DNA of 64,000 nucleotides, taken from the NCBI RefSeq assembly GCF_030380735.1, contig NZ_JAUDRZ010000030.1:642045-706044 (forward strand). The letters run 5' to 3'. This DNA comes from Rhizobium sp. S152 (lineage in GTDB: Bacteria; Pseudomonadota; Alphaproteobacteria; Rhizobiales; Rhizobiaceae). Position 1 is the stretch's first letter. The number at the start of each line of letters is the position of its first letter. A program made the position numbers and the translations under genes. The notes under the pieces were generated by a model, which did not search any database, had not been told where the DNA came from, and was given only the letters and a program-made list of their open reading frames with translations. This document shows positions 45,829 to 53,623 of this stretch, one piece after another.

Positions 45829-47985
45829 TTACTGCCCCTCTATCGTCGACTGAACGGCGGCTCGACCCGCGGCGGCAGGCAAGCGGTTTGGTGCCCCGCG
45901 TGCCGCCGCCTCACGGATCAACTGGACGGATCGCGGATCGGTGAACAGGTTCGCCAAGGTCACAACGTTCCGCCCCAACGCCGCCCGCTTCAGCGCATCG
46001 CCGGCGTTGGTGACGAAGCTGGCGCCCAAGGAGCCGATAGCGTTGGCTGCACGCTGCGACAAAGAGCCCTGTGCAAGATCGGCATTGGCCGCCCGGTTGA
46101 ATTCTGTCGCGCTACCGATCGGCTTCCGGCGGCCGGTTGCCTGGAGCACGTCGAGCAGTTCGGGCATGGCTTCGCCCGCAGCCTGATCAGGCAGCCCGCG
46201 GAAAATCGCAGCGAGCAGTTCGTCACGCGGCTGGTTGCCGGCGACGTCCTTCCGGAACTTGGCGCCCGCGAACTCTCGGCTTCCTTCCTGTGTCTCCGTC
46301 GAAGCGCGGGCGAAGCGATCGGCCAGCGTCTGCCGAACAAGGCCCGTCGTCGTATCCGGATCTTGAGCGACAAGGCGGCGCACCGCGTCGAGCGTTTCGT
46401 CGCCCGAACCCGTCATCGGGTTATGCGGCATCAGGGCGTCGCCGGCCGAACCAGTCGTATTGGCCGCAGCAACGCGGCCGAGCGGGCCTTCGGCAATCGG
46501 CTGGACTGTTTCGCGGGTGATATCGGCATATTGCTGCTTGCCCGCCGCGAAGTTGTCGCTGGCGTTCGTCATAGCATCGTCGATCTGTTGAAGGATCGAT
46601 GTAACCGCGGCGTTCTGCTCCTTGGTGATCGCGTCCTGCCCAATCTGCGGCAGATCCATGCGATCTCGGAAGAATTTGCGCACGCGATCTAGATTACCGA
46701 TATCCGTGATCGCACGTTCGGGAACAGCGGGAACCGCCGGCGTCATCGTGTAGCGGGTGACCTGACCGTCAGGACCGGTCACAGGCGAGCGCGTTGCAGG
46801 CTGGCCGGGCTGTGCCTGCTCGGCAATGAGATGGCGGCGAAGTTCGCCGAGCGGGCGCGCCATGATGCCCGTCGTATCGCTCGCGATAGCGCTATCGATG
46901 CTCGCGAGGATATTTTGCACCGCATCTTCAGGCACCGTTTCGGCGTTCGCTGCGGTGTAGGCAGGCCGGACGGCCGCCGTGCGCGCCTGCTCGACATCCC
47001 GAATGGCATTGGTCGCGGCTTCAGATGCGCGAGGACCGAGCACCGACGGGTTTGGCGATTGCGGCGCGATCATATCTAACACGTTCCCGACCGCGCTATC
47101 GACTTGCGCCGGGCGATCTCGGAAGAATGGTCCCATCGCCGAACGGCCGTCAACGGAGCCTTCAACGACGCGCTGGAGCGTGGGGAGCGAAGTGGAGCCG
47201 CCTTGCGCCTGGTCGATCGCTTCCGCGCCTGTAAGTCGGACGCCAGTGCCATTGTCTTGCAAACGAGCGGCACGATCCCAATCGATCGCATCCGGATCGC
47301 CCAAGGCCCGGACGAGAGCGCTTTCCGGCGCACTCGCCGCGCTTGCCGCCGCAGCACCGACATTCCCGACGAGAGCCCCGGCGACGCGGGCGTACGGCTC
47401 GAGTGAAGTACCTTCGGTGAACTGACCAGCGGCTTCGGATGCGACGCCCGGCGCTATAGCATTGCGCGCGAGGTCGCCGGCGTAGCTTGCAGCCCGTCGG
47501 CCGACACCTTCAGCCAGACGCGTTGAACGCGAGGGGCCGCCGCCGGGGACCGCAAATTCGGCAACGGTTTCGGCGAATTTGCCTGGCATCGTCCGCGGTT
47601 CGTACAGATGGTCATCCATGAACCCACGCGCCTCGTCCTGCGCGTCAAAGATGGCTCGATTGACCTTTCCGCCTATCGAGCTCGCGCGGAACTCACGACT
47701 GCGCGCCTCGTCCTCTGCTGTCCGCGCGGGGAGGCCGAATATCGCACGCACCAGGTGGTCGGCACCGTTAGCGAGATAGTCGCCGGCCGCTTCGCCCAAG
47801 CGATTGACCGTAACGGGCAGCATCACCGTCTCCGCGGCGCCGCGCGCAATGCCGGCGGGCACGCTAGACGCGATATCGCGCGCGATGCTCGGCTGTGCCG
47901 GCTTCGGCCGAGCGTCGGTGATCAGATCATCGAACGTCAGGGAAGAAACCGAAGGGACGAGGTCATCAAAAATGCCAGCCATCAA
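45829..47985 (-). CDS. Large phage ejection-like protein
   Basis: 718 residues, rich in Ala, Gly, Asp and Arg, with many short helices and a glycine/alanine hydrophobic stretch (ALVGNVGAAAASAASA). Long, low-complexity helical proteins of this kind in a tail-end gene block are typical of virion proteins injected with DNA. It overlaps the upstream gene by four bases (ATGA). No lysozyme or transglycosylase motif found. Confidence 0.62.
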   Translation of the reverse strand: MMAGIFDDLVPSVSSLTFDDLITDARPKPAQPSIARDIASSVPAGIARGAAETVMLPVTVNRLGEAAGDYLANGADHLVRAIFGLPARTAEDEARSREFRASSIGGKVNRAIFDAQDEARGFMDDHLYEPRTMPGKFAETVAEFAVPGGGPSRSTRLAEGVGRRAASYAGDLARNAIAPGVASEAAGQFTEGTSLEPYARVAGALVGNVGAAAASAASAPESALVRALGDPDAIDWDRAARLQDNGTGVRLTGAEAIDQAQGGSTSLPTLQRVVEGSVDGRSAMGPFFRDRPAQVDSAVGNVLDMIAPQSPNPSVLGPRASEAATNAIRDVEQARTAAVRPAYTAANAETVPEDAVQNILASIDSAIASDTTGIMARPLGELRRHLIAEQAQPGQPATRSPVTGPDGQVTRYTMTPAVPAVPERAITDIGNLDRVRKFFRDRMDLPQIGQDAITKEQNAAVTSILQQIDDAMTNASDNFAAGKQQYADITRETVQPIAEGPLGRVAAANTTGSAGDALMPHNPMTGSGDETLDAVRRLVAQDPDTTTGLVRQTLADRFARASTETQEGSREFAGAKFRKDVAGNQPRDELLAAIFRGLPDQAAGEAMPELLDVLQATGRRKPIGSATEFNRAANADLAQGSLSQRAANAIGSLGASFVTNAGDALKRAALGRNVVTLANLFTDPRSVQLIREAAARGAPNRLPAAAGRAAVQSTIEGQ

Positions 47986-49571
47986 AGGCCCTCCGAATTG
48001 ATGCCGTGCTGGCGAAGTCGCTCGATTACTTTGTCGCGCGGGGCGCCTTTGGCAATCGCCGCGCGGGCGGCCGTCAACGGATCTTCAGACGCCGCTGTTG
48101 TCGTCACGGCTGCCGCGGCGGTTTGCTGCGCAGTCTGCATTCGGGCCAACATTTCGGGAGGGACAGGGACACCGTTGGCCTGCATGATCCGCGTGATCTG
48201 ATCGGCTGCGCCAGCCGACGAGCCCGCCAGGGCCGTCAACGCGGTGTCCCGCGCGACCTTCTTGTTCTGCAGTGTTTCCGGGTCATCGCCGGGCAGGGGG
48301 ATGAAGACGCGGGCGTAGTTCTGAAATTCTTCTCGACCGAATGCCGCGCCCGTATCGGGGCGCAGCACTGATAGCATGAAGTTCATTGCGGAATTATAGA
48401 ACTGTCGGCCCTCAGGAGAGACGAGATTATTGCTTAGCGAGAGGGGCAATACATCTCCCGTTCGCCCGAGCATCAGTTCAAAGTCGCGCGCCGCGGGCAC
48501 ATAGCCTTTTTTGCCTTGCAGGTCGTCGAGGTTCGCCGCCGCTGATGCGGCGCGGTTGTAGAACATCCCGTTCTTGGTAGTGAATTCCGTCGGCTTCATG
48601 CCAAGCTGCTCATTGGTGCCTGTCGGCTTGGCCTTATCGAACACCTGGACATCGGCGGGCAGGGGCTGACCGTCTGCCGTGACATAAGTGCTCTCGCTCG
48701 GCTTGCGGAATACCTGGACGCTCTTGTTCCCGACCACGGCCGTCCCTTCGATCAAGGACTTATCCGCCGACGGGTTGTAGGGTTCGGCGCCCGAGCGGAT
48801 GGCTGCGCCGGGCGACATGTACTGTGGCTTACCGTCGGCGCCGATAGCCTGAACGGGTGCCTTGTCTCCAAGGATTGTGTTCAACAGCATCTCGTCCGTG
48901 AGTGCCCCAGACTGATGCAGCCGCTCTCCTTGCGCTGCCTTCCATTCGGTTTCGCCCAAGGGTTTAGTCTTGCCGTAAACGGTGCGTCCATCAGGAGCGA
49001 CAATCGTTTCGTCGGGTTGCGCGCTGAGCACGCCCGTCTGCGTTGCGGGCAGGCCGTACATGTCCGCGATCGCCGGTGGAACGAAACGCGTCGATCCGTC
49101 CGTCACCGGCGCCAGCAGCGAAACTGTAACATCTTTCGTCGCATTCGCCGTGTTGTTGGCCCGTGACGTGTCGGCGACGAGATCCTGCCCACGTCGGAGC
49201 GTCGTATCGTTGAGCCGCGCGACGTCCATGTCCGTCTGCGCTTTCGTATCTGCCGAGTATTGCGTGCCCGCGAGTTGCTGATCGTAGCCGTAACGCTTGG
49301 TTGCGTCGTCCATGGTCAAGGCTCGGTAGCCCTGACCTGGGCCGAAGAGCTTTGCCAGAACGCCGGCAGCATCCTTTTGCGCATCTGTCGAGTTGGGATC
49401 GTTGAGTACCGAACCGGCGCGCTGGTAGGCGTCCGAGACCATGTTCTTTTCCCGCGCGGTCGCATAGCCGGCCAGGTCGCTCCCGCTTGGCGGCGCGAAC
49501 AAGCCCGCCAGAGACTGGAAGGCCTGCCCCAACTCTGGCGAATTGTAAAATCGAGATCCGACGACAGGCAT
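47982..49571 (-). CDS. Phage structural/ejection-like protein
   Basis: 529 residues from the ATG at 49571, which has GAGG nine bases upstream; the GTG 15 bases earlier lies on that ribosome site. Opens MPVVGSRFYNSPELGQAFQSLAG. Repeated Ala/Thr/Asp helices, then a C-terminal MQANGVPVPPEMLARMQTAQ and a KVIERLRQHGI end. Family not recognised; phage origin judged by context and composition. Confidence 0.62.
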   Translation of the reverse strand: MPVVGSRFYNSPELGQAFQSLAGLFAPPSGSDLAGYATAREKNMVSDAYQRAGSVLNDPNSTDAQKDAAGVLAKLFGPGQGYRALTMDDATKRYGYDQQLAGTQYSADTKAQTDMDVARLNDTTLRRGQDLVADTSRANNTANATKDVTVSLLAPVTDGSTRFVPPAIADMYGLPATQTGVLSAQPDETIVAPDGRTVYGKTKPLGETEWKAAQGERLHQSGALTDEMLLNTILGDKAPVQAIGADGKPQYMSPGAAIRSGAEPYNPSADKSLIEGTAVVGNKSVQVFRKPSESTYVTADGQPLPADVQVFDKAKPTGTNEQLGMKPTEFTTKNGMFYNRAASAAANLDDLQGKKGYVPAARDFELMLGRTGDVLPLSLSNNLVSPEGRQFYNSAMNFMLSVLRPDTGAAFGREEFQNYARVFIPLPGDDPETLQNKKVARDTALTALAGSSAGAADQITRIMQANGVPVPPEMLARMQTAQQTAAAAVTTTAASEDPLTAARAAIAKGAPRDKVIERLRQHGINSEGL

Positions 49572-49582
49572 GGGAGACTTCC

Positions 49583-50050
49583 TCACTGCAAACGATGTTC
49601 GGGGACAATGGCACCCGCTGCACGGTGGACGGCGACTTCGCGAGCGACCGGATCTCCGCGCCGGGCGATTTCCCGTCTGCAGATTGCGGCTGCGAGTTCA
49701 TGGCTCAAGGCGGCAGCGTAAAGCACCCGGTCATCGCGAAGCGGATCGCCGGGTGCGCCGGTGATGAGCGCACTAGCGGCTGCCATGGATAGATCGAGAC
49801 GTTCGCGCGGAATGTAGCGGGTAGCGACCTCGCCAAGAACGAGGGTTGCCGCGAAAAACAGGTGGAGCAGATCTCCGGCATAAGCCGGATAGTGTTTCGC
49901 GATCGACGGCGTGTGGCTCACGGCGCGAAGAAGCGTGTCCAAGCCGACCATGGCGTTCTCCATTGGCTTGTCGTGCTCGCAGACGCTAGCAAACGAACGT
50001 TTTGCAGCTTCGAGCAACAATCCGATGTTCACATCCGCTACGTCAGCCAT
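49583..50050 (-). CDS. Phage-block protein of unknown function
   Basis: 155 residues from the ATG at 50050 (TTAGG upstream). Ala-rich helical protein with KPMENAMVGLDTLLRAV and LLHLFFAATLVLGEVATRYI, the latter a possible membrane-interacting helix. Overlaps the preceding gene by about eight bases. Unknown. Confidence 0.58.
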   Translation of the reverse strand: MADVADVNIGLLLEAAKRSFASVCEHDKPMENAMVGLDTLLRAVSHTPSIAKHYPAYAGDLLHLFFAATLVLGEVATRYIPRERLDLSMAAASALITGAPGDPLRDDRVLYAAALSHELAAAICRREIARRGDPVAREVAVHRAAGAIVPEHRLQ

Positions 50051-50555
50051 TTGCAAAACCTAACTGCTTCAGCTTTCCGACAGCGCTAGCTCTGCGCTCA
50101 GCGGCCCGCGCGGCCAATTCCTCGATGATGCTTATGTTAAAACAGGCATTCTGTAGCCACCGGAGACGGAGCCGCCGCTCGTGGTCGATCTTCACCCTTG
50201 CTGAAGGGTGGGCGTCCTCGTTCCAGCATTCGACCACTGTGCGAAACGCGGCGAGCGAACGTCGCACCTCATTTTGATCTTCCAGCCTGAATATGCGGAG
50301 GACGGCGAATTCGACGTTCGCGAGAGCCGCAAGGAGGTCACCGCGGCGCTTTGAACAAAGCGGTTCAAGGCCAGTTCTGTCGGCCACGCCGAGCATTACG
50401 TCGAGAGCGCCGGAAACGTGATACGCGGTGTCGCCATCGACAGCCCTGAGCAGTTCGTCGGCAATGTTTCCAGCATGATAGGACATCGAAGTTGAACAGG
50501 CCTCAGAGCCCGATCCGGGGACGTCGTTTGCAGATGCGGTTCCGCTGTCTCTCAT
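50043..50555 (-). CDS. Phage-block protein of unknown function (first gene)
   Basis: 170 residues; a shorter start at 50486 (MSYHAGNIADELL) is possible, and neither has a strong ribosome site. Helical, with AALANVEFAVLRIFRLEDQ and ARVKIDHERRLRLRWLQNA. First gene of the minus-strand virion-like block, so its promoter should lie in the 50,556-50,925 gap. Confidence 0.58.
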   Translation of the reverse strand: MRDSGTASANDVPGSGSEACSTSMSYHAGNIADELLRAVDGDTAYHVSGALDVMLGVADRTGLEPLCSKRRGDLLAALANVEFAVLRIFRLEDQNEVRRSLAAFRTVVECWNEDAHPSARVKIDHERRLRLRWLQNACFNISIIEELAARAAERRASAVGKLKQLGFANG

Positions 50556-50844
50556 GCTGTCAAAGCTATGCGGGAGTGCAGCGCGATACTACGGGGGGCA
50601 AGCCGCGAATATTCGCGCCGGGGTGTCCAAAAGTTCCAGCGGGGCGCATTTTTGTGCGAGCAGGGTACGCCGTTTCCGCTCGCGCGTTGGGAGTGGGCCA
50701 GGGGGTGGACCGGCCGGGGTGCGGCAACCGTTGGGGCACGGGCCGATCGGCGGCTCGCGCGATATCCGTACTTTCCTCGACCTCGCCATTCACAGTGTCC
50801 GCTAGGGCATACCAATGCGGTCACCAAGGAGGAGCACAAGAAAG

Positions 50845-50910
50845 GTGTACGCACGGGCTTGACAACCGTCAACGTACATATCATTGTTCGTACATCACCA
50901 ATACGTACAC
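50845..50910. promoter_or_regulatory. Control region with CGTACA repeats and a TTGAC inverted repeat
   Basis: Within the roughly 370-bp gap (50,556-50,925), where I accept no gene, CGTACAT occurs at 50873 and 50889 and CGTACAC at 50904. A related inverted copy (TGTACG) lies at 50847. TTGACAACCGTCAA (50859) is an inverted repeat that also supplies a -35 hexamer. Probably the operator/promoter of the small gene and recombinase to the right. No -10 is convincing. Confidence 0.5.
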
Positions 50911-50925
50911 ATGAGGTTTACGAAA

Positions 50926-51132
50926 ATGCAGTCTGTGACCCGCGCATCTGAATTCCAGTATTACACCAGCGTATGCGCCGAAATGCGCGACGCTCTTAAC
51001 CGGCTCGATCTCCGCACCGCATCGTTGGCCGTCGAGGAGTTGCGAGGCATCCAACAGCATTCCGATTGGCCTGCATTGCGCATGCGTTGCGAAGCTACGC
51101 TTACCTCGCTCGCCGGCTTTCCCATAAACTGA
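50926..51132 (+). CDS. Small protein upstream of the serine recombinase
   Basis: 68 residues from the ATG at 50926 (GAGG eight bases upstream). Two helices, EFQYYTSVCAEMRDALNRLD and ASLAVEELRGIQQHSDW. Begins just after a repeat-rich operator and ends seven bases before the recombinase gene. Possibly a regulator or accessory factor; no family recognised. Confidence 0.55.
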   Translation: MQSVTRASEFQYYTSVCAEMRDALNRLDLRTASLAVEELRGIQQHSDWPALRMRCEATLTSLAGFPIN

Positions 51133-51139
51133 GGCGATA

Positions 51140-51781
51140 ATGACAAAGACAATCCTTTACGCTCGCGTAAGTACGAACGATCAGACAGCCGCCCACCAGG
51201 AAACGCAGGCTCGAGCCGCCGGGTTTGAGATCGACGAAATCGTTGTCGACGAGGGCGTATCCGGCGTACAGGTGCCGTTAGCCGAAAGACCGCAAGGCAA
51301 GCGGCTTTTCGACATGCTCCGAAAGGGCGACACGCTCGTCGTGCGGTGGGTCGACCGGCTTGGCCGAAATTATCAAGACGTCACCGACACGATCCGCCAT
51401 TTCATGCGTAAAGGCGTGCTGATCCGCACGGTGATCAACGGCATGACCTTCGACGGTAGCGCGTCCGATCCAATGCAGGCGGCCGTACGCGACGCACTGG
51501 TCGCGTTCATGGCCGCCATGGCGCAAGCTCAAGCCGAAGCGACGAAAGAGGCGCAAAAGGCTGGCATTGAGCACGCCAGAGCGCAGAACAGAACGCGCGT
51601 CTACAAGGGACGCAAACCCTCTTACACCCGGAAAGAACTTGAAACGGTGATCGCAATGCTGACGGATGGCGCGGGCACGTCGGAGATCGCGAAGGTCACC
51701 GGCCTAACGCGACAGACCGTTCTTCGCATTCGAGCAAATCAGACGGATGCGGACGACGCCTTGAAGGCTTGGGGTTTGTGA
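51140..51781 (+). CDS. Serine recombinase (resolvase/invertase family)
   Basis: 213 residues. Catalytic domain with the nucleophilic Ser in YARVSTNDQ (about 11), LVVRWVDRLGRNYQDV with the active-site Arg pair, and DPMQAAVRDALVAFMAAMAQ as the long dimer helix. The C-terminal HTH is GAGTSEIAKVTGLTRQTVLRI. Complete and probably active. May resolve multimers, invert DNA or compete with the tyrosine integrase. The 3' end overlaps the convergent next gene by 43 bp. Confidence 0.9.
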   Translation: MTKTILYARVSTNDQTAAHQETQARAAGFEIDEIVVDEGVSGVQVPLAERPQGKRLFDMLRKGDTLVVRWVDRLGRNYQDVTDTIRHFMRKGVLIRTVINGMTFDGSASDPMQAAVRDALVAFMAAMAQAQAEATKEAQKAGIEHARAQNRTRVYKGRKPSYTRKELETVIAMLTDGAGTSEIAKVTGLTRQTVLRIRANQTDADDALKAWGL

Positions 51782-52014
51782 TTGTCGGCGGGCTGGAAGC
51801 GGGATCGACGAAGCGTTTTCACGACCGCGTCGATCCGTGCGGCCTCGGCGCACAGATTGAACCTGACGGCATCGCCGTCGCCAAAGTGTAGATCCCAATC
51901 CAGACCCGCAGCTAACGCCACCTTGGCGACAATGATCCCTCGCCGGCGCGTGGTTGCCACCGTCAGTGCGAGGAAGCCTCGCGCATCGATTTCCGCAACT
52001 TGGTAAGTGCTCAT
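51739..52014 (-). CDS. Hypothetical protein convergent with the recombinase
   Basis: 91 residues: MSTYQVAEIDARGFLALTVA then RRRGIIVAKVALAAGLDWDLHFGDGDAV, predicted mixed alpha/beta. No family recognised. Overlaps the recombinase 3' end in antisense, and the overlapped C terminus could be dispensable. Moderate support: plausible amino-acid composition and element context. Confidence 0.45.
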   Translation of the reverse strand: MSTYQVAEIDARGFLALTVATTRRRGIIVAKVALAAGLDWDLHFGDGDAVRFNLCAEAARIDAVVKTLRRSRFQPADNHKPQAFKASSASV

Positions 52015-52058
52015 TGGCTATCCCCTACGTCTTCCGCCCACGATTGCGATGACAGGCA

Positions 52059-52108
52059 TGTCTGTCAAATGAGGTTATGGCGTTCGAAAACGACCTCGTT
52101 GACAGACA
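52059..52108. promoter_or_regulatory. Imperfect long inverted repeat upstream of an excisionase-like gene
   Basis: TGTCTGTCAA (52059) and TTGACAGACA (52099) are perfect inverses, and pairing continues inward through GAGGT/ACCTC with a small bulge. The loop is about 17 bases. There is no T run on either strand, so an operator or recombination site is more likely than a terminator. Confidence 0.5.
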
Positions 52109-52151
52109 CGACGGGGCTAACCAAGCATGAGCTTTTCGTGGGAGAAAACGA

Positions 52152-52418
52152 ATGAAGATGCTGACGGAGCAAGAAGTGGCCGACATTCTTCGCTGCAGTC
52201 GAGGGAAGGTGAAGCGGCTCCGGTTTTCCGGAAAGCTGCCCTATATCCCCGGGCGGCCGCTGCTTATCGACGAGGTCGACTTGCTGGCATATATCGAGGC
52301 GAGCAAACGCGAAGTCCAGGCCAAAGCACAAGCAGCAGACACGAAGCCTACAATCAGCGCGCAGGAGTGGGCGCGCCTGGCGCTTCTGAAACCGAAACGC
52401 GCGCCACGATCGCGATAG
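52152..52418 (+). CDS. Excisionase-like HTH protein
   Basis: 88 residues with a MerR/excisionase-type winged HTH: LTEQEVADILRCSRGKVKRL then YIPGRPLLIDEVDLLAYIE. A Lys/Arg-rich tail follows. Likely a recombination directionality factor or a local repressor. ATG preceded by GGGAGAAAA. The inverted repeat just upstream may be its binding site. Confidence 0.75.
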   Translation: MKMLTEQEVADILRCSRGKVKRLRFSGKLPYIPGRPLLIDEVDLLAYIEASKREVQAKAQAADTKPTISAQEWARLALLKPKRAPRSR

Positions 52419-52423
52419 GCCGA

Positions 52424-52741
52424 TCAGCCCAAAATTCCCCGATCGTTTTCAACTCGCTCGCCCCTCATAAGAGCGGCCGCTTTCGACCTGGCTTCGGCAA
52501 GTTCTTCCGCGAGCTCCGCGGCTGTCATCTCGTGAGGCTGCTTCTTGTTTTTCGCGTTGTCCGGGTTGAACAGGCCCGCTGCGCGGAAGAGCGTTGAAAT
52601 CATCTGCGCCTGCGCGGACGGCGCTACAGCGGGATTGTCAATCAGCTCGATCGCGCGCTTACAGATGCGCGGCAGCGCGTCGTCTATAAGCTTTCGAACG
52701 TCTTGCGGAATAGGCTGATCCGCTGTCTTTTTCTCACTCAT
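52424..52741 (-). CDS. Small phage protein, possible TerS analogue
   Basis: 105 residues: an N-terminal helical part (RKLIDDALPRICKRAIELI), then AQAQMISTLFRAAGLFNPDNA and an acidic/helical tail. The layout recalls small terminase subunits of satellites and phages but without a diagnostic motif. Its ATG overlaps the previous stop (ATGA). If a terminase subunit, it would need a helper phage's large subunit, since none is recognised here. Confidence 0.5.
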   Translation of the reverse strand: MSEKKTADQPIPQDVRKLIDDALPRICKRAIELIDNPAVAPSAQAQMISTLFRAAGLFNPDNAKNKKQPHEMTAAELAEELAEARSKAAALMRGERVENDRGILG

Positions 52742-53340
52742 CCGAAAATCCCTTCGCCTTCTAAGATCGCGAGTTTGTATCTCAGCGCCTGTAGCTCGTT
52801 CGCCAACCGTGCTTGTTCAATTGAGATCGGCGCCGCCGGTGCATCGAGGCTAGCCGCAAAGGACGCGGCGTCGGCTCGCTCCTTCTTTGAACGGGCGCGG
52901 TCACTGGCTCGACCTGGCCTGTGGGTTTTCTGCCAAGCCGAATGTCGCTGCCGCTCTTGTTCGCTCATCGACGCCATGCGACGTGCTTTGGCCGTGGCTG
53001 CACGCTGTTGGGCTCTAAGCTTCCGATCGAGTTTTGTTTCCGCGTCCGCTGCGCTTCCGTCGGGCCACTGCGTCAGGTGCCAATCATTGCCTTTAGGCGT
53101 CCGGCCCCCATGATACTGACAGGTGCCGTTTGCGAGGGCAGGGTGCTTACAGCGATCACCTGTCGACTTCGCCTTTGCCTTGCATTTTGGGAGCAAATGG
53201 CGCTCGGCGTTTAGTTTCCGGAGGGTCGCAACTGCGATTGCTCGGAACTCGGCGGATTTTTCCCACGCCGTCAGGGGCCGGCGCGACCTCGTCCGCTTCT
53301 TCATCGGCGGTGCGCTCCCCGCGGCAACATTCCAAGGCAC
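52738..53340 (-). CDS. Zinc-motif phage protein (HGG type)
   Basis: 200 residues (a start at 53304 is also possible). Contains a C-x7-C-x8-C-x2-H cluster spread over CKAKAKSTGDRC and NGTCQYHGGRTPKGNDW, a motif common in small phage and element proteins, and then a long basic helix region (KLRAQQRAATAKARRMASM). Possibly DNA-binding. Ends in EGIFG, with the sequence coding this serving as ribosome site for the next gene. Confidence 0.65.
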   Translation of the reverse strand: MPWNVAAGSAPPMKKRTRSRRPLTAWEKSAEFRAIAVATLRKLNAERHLLPKCKAKAKSTGDRCKHPALANGTCQYHGGRTPKGNDWHLTQWPDGSAADAETKLDRKLRAQQRAATAKARRMASMSEQERQRHSAWQKTHRPGRASDRARSKKERADAASFAASLDAPAAPISIEQARLANELQALRYKLAILEGEGIFG

Positions 53341-53451
53341 GGCCCCTTAAGGTATCCATCGAAAATCGAGGTCTGACGAAATCGAGGCGAGCCATTACCC
53401 GGCTGCGGCAAGGACAGAATGTCCGAAGCGTGCCAGTGAGCGTGTGAGGAA

Positions 53452-53616
53452 GGTTGCCGTTTCCTTTGGGGTAATTGGGGCTTGCGCGTACGTAGTACTT
53501 TTCCACAAAGAGTGGGGAGAGGGGATATAATAGGTAAAGAAGAAGGCGGAGAGATAAATTTACCTCGCGCGCACAAGCCCCAATTACCCCAAACCTGAAG
53601 ATCAAACACGGCAACC
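53452..53616. other. Origin-like region: nested long inverted repeats with DnaA-like box
   Basis: Occupies the roughly 280-bp gap between the primase-helicase gene and the HGG gene. Inner arms are 53466-53489 and 53568-53593 (24 bp with a two-base bulge, core CCCCAATTACCCC). Outer arms are GGTTGCCGT (53452) and ACGGCAACC (53608). The loop holds TTTTCCACA (53500), which fits a relaxed DnaA box, and an AT-rich stretch. Position beside the replication gene makes a replication origin the best guess. Confidence 0.5.
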
Positions 53617-53623
53617 GTCCCCT

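Noticed and set aside
50568..50951. 127-codon plus-strand frame in the gap before the recombinase
   Set aside because: Composition is implausible, no ribosome site is seen, and it runs over the repeat-rich control region; I treat the gap as regulatory.
52065..52331. 88-codon minus-strand frame opposite the excisionase-like gene
   Set aside because: Antisense to a gene with a clear HTH motif and ribosome site; no motif of its own.
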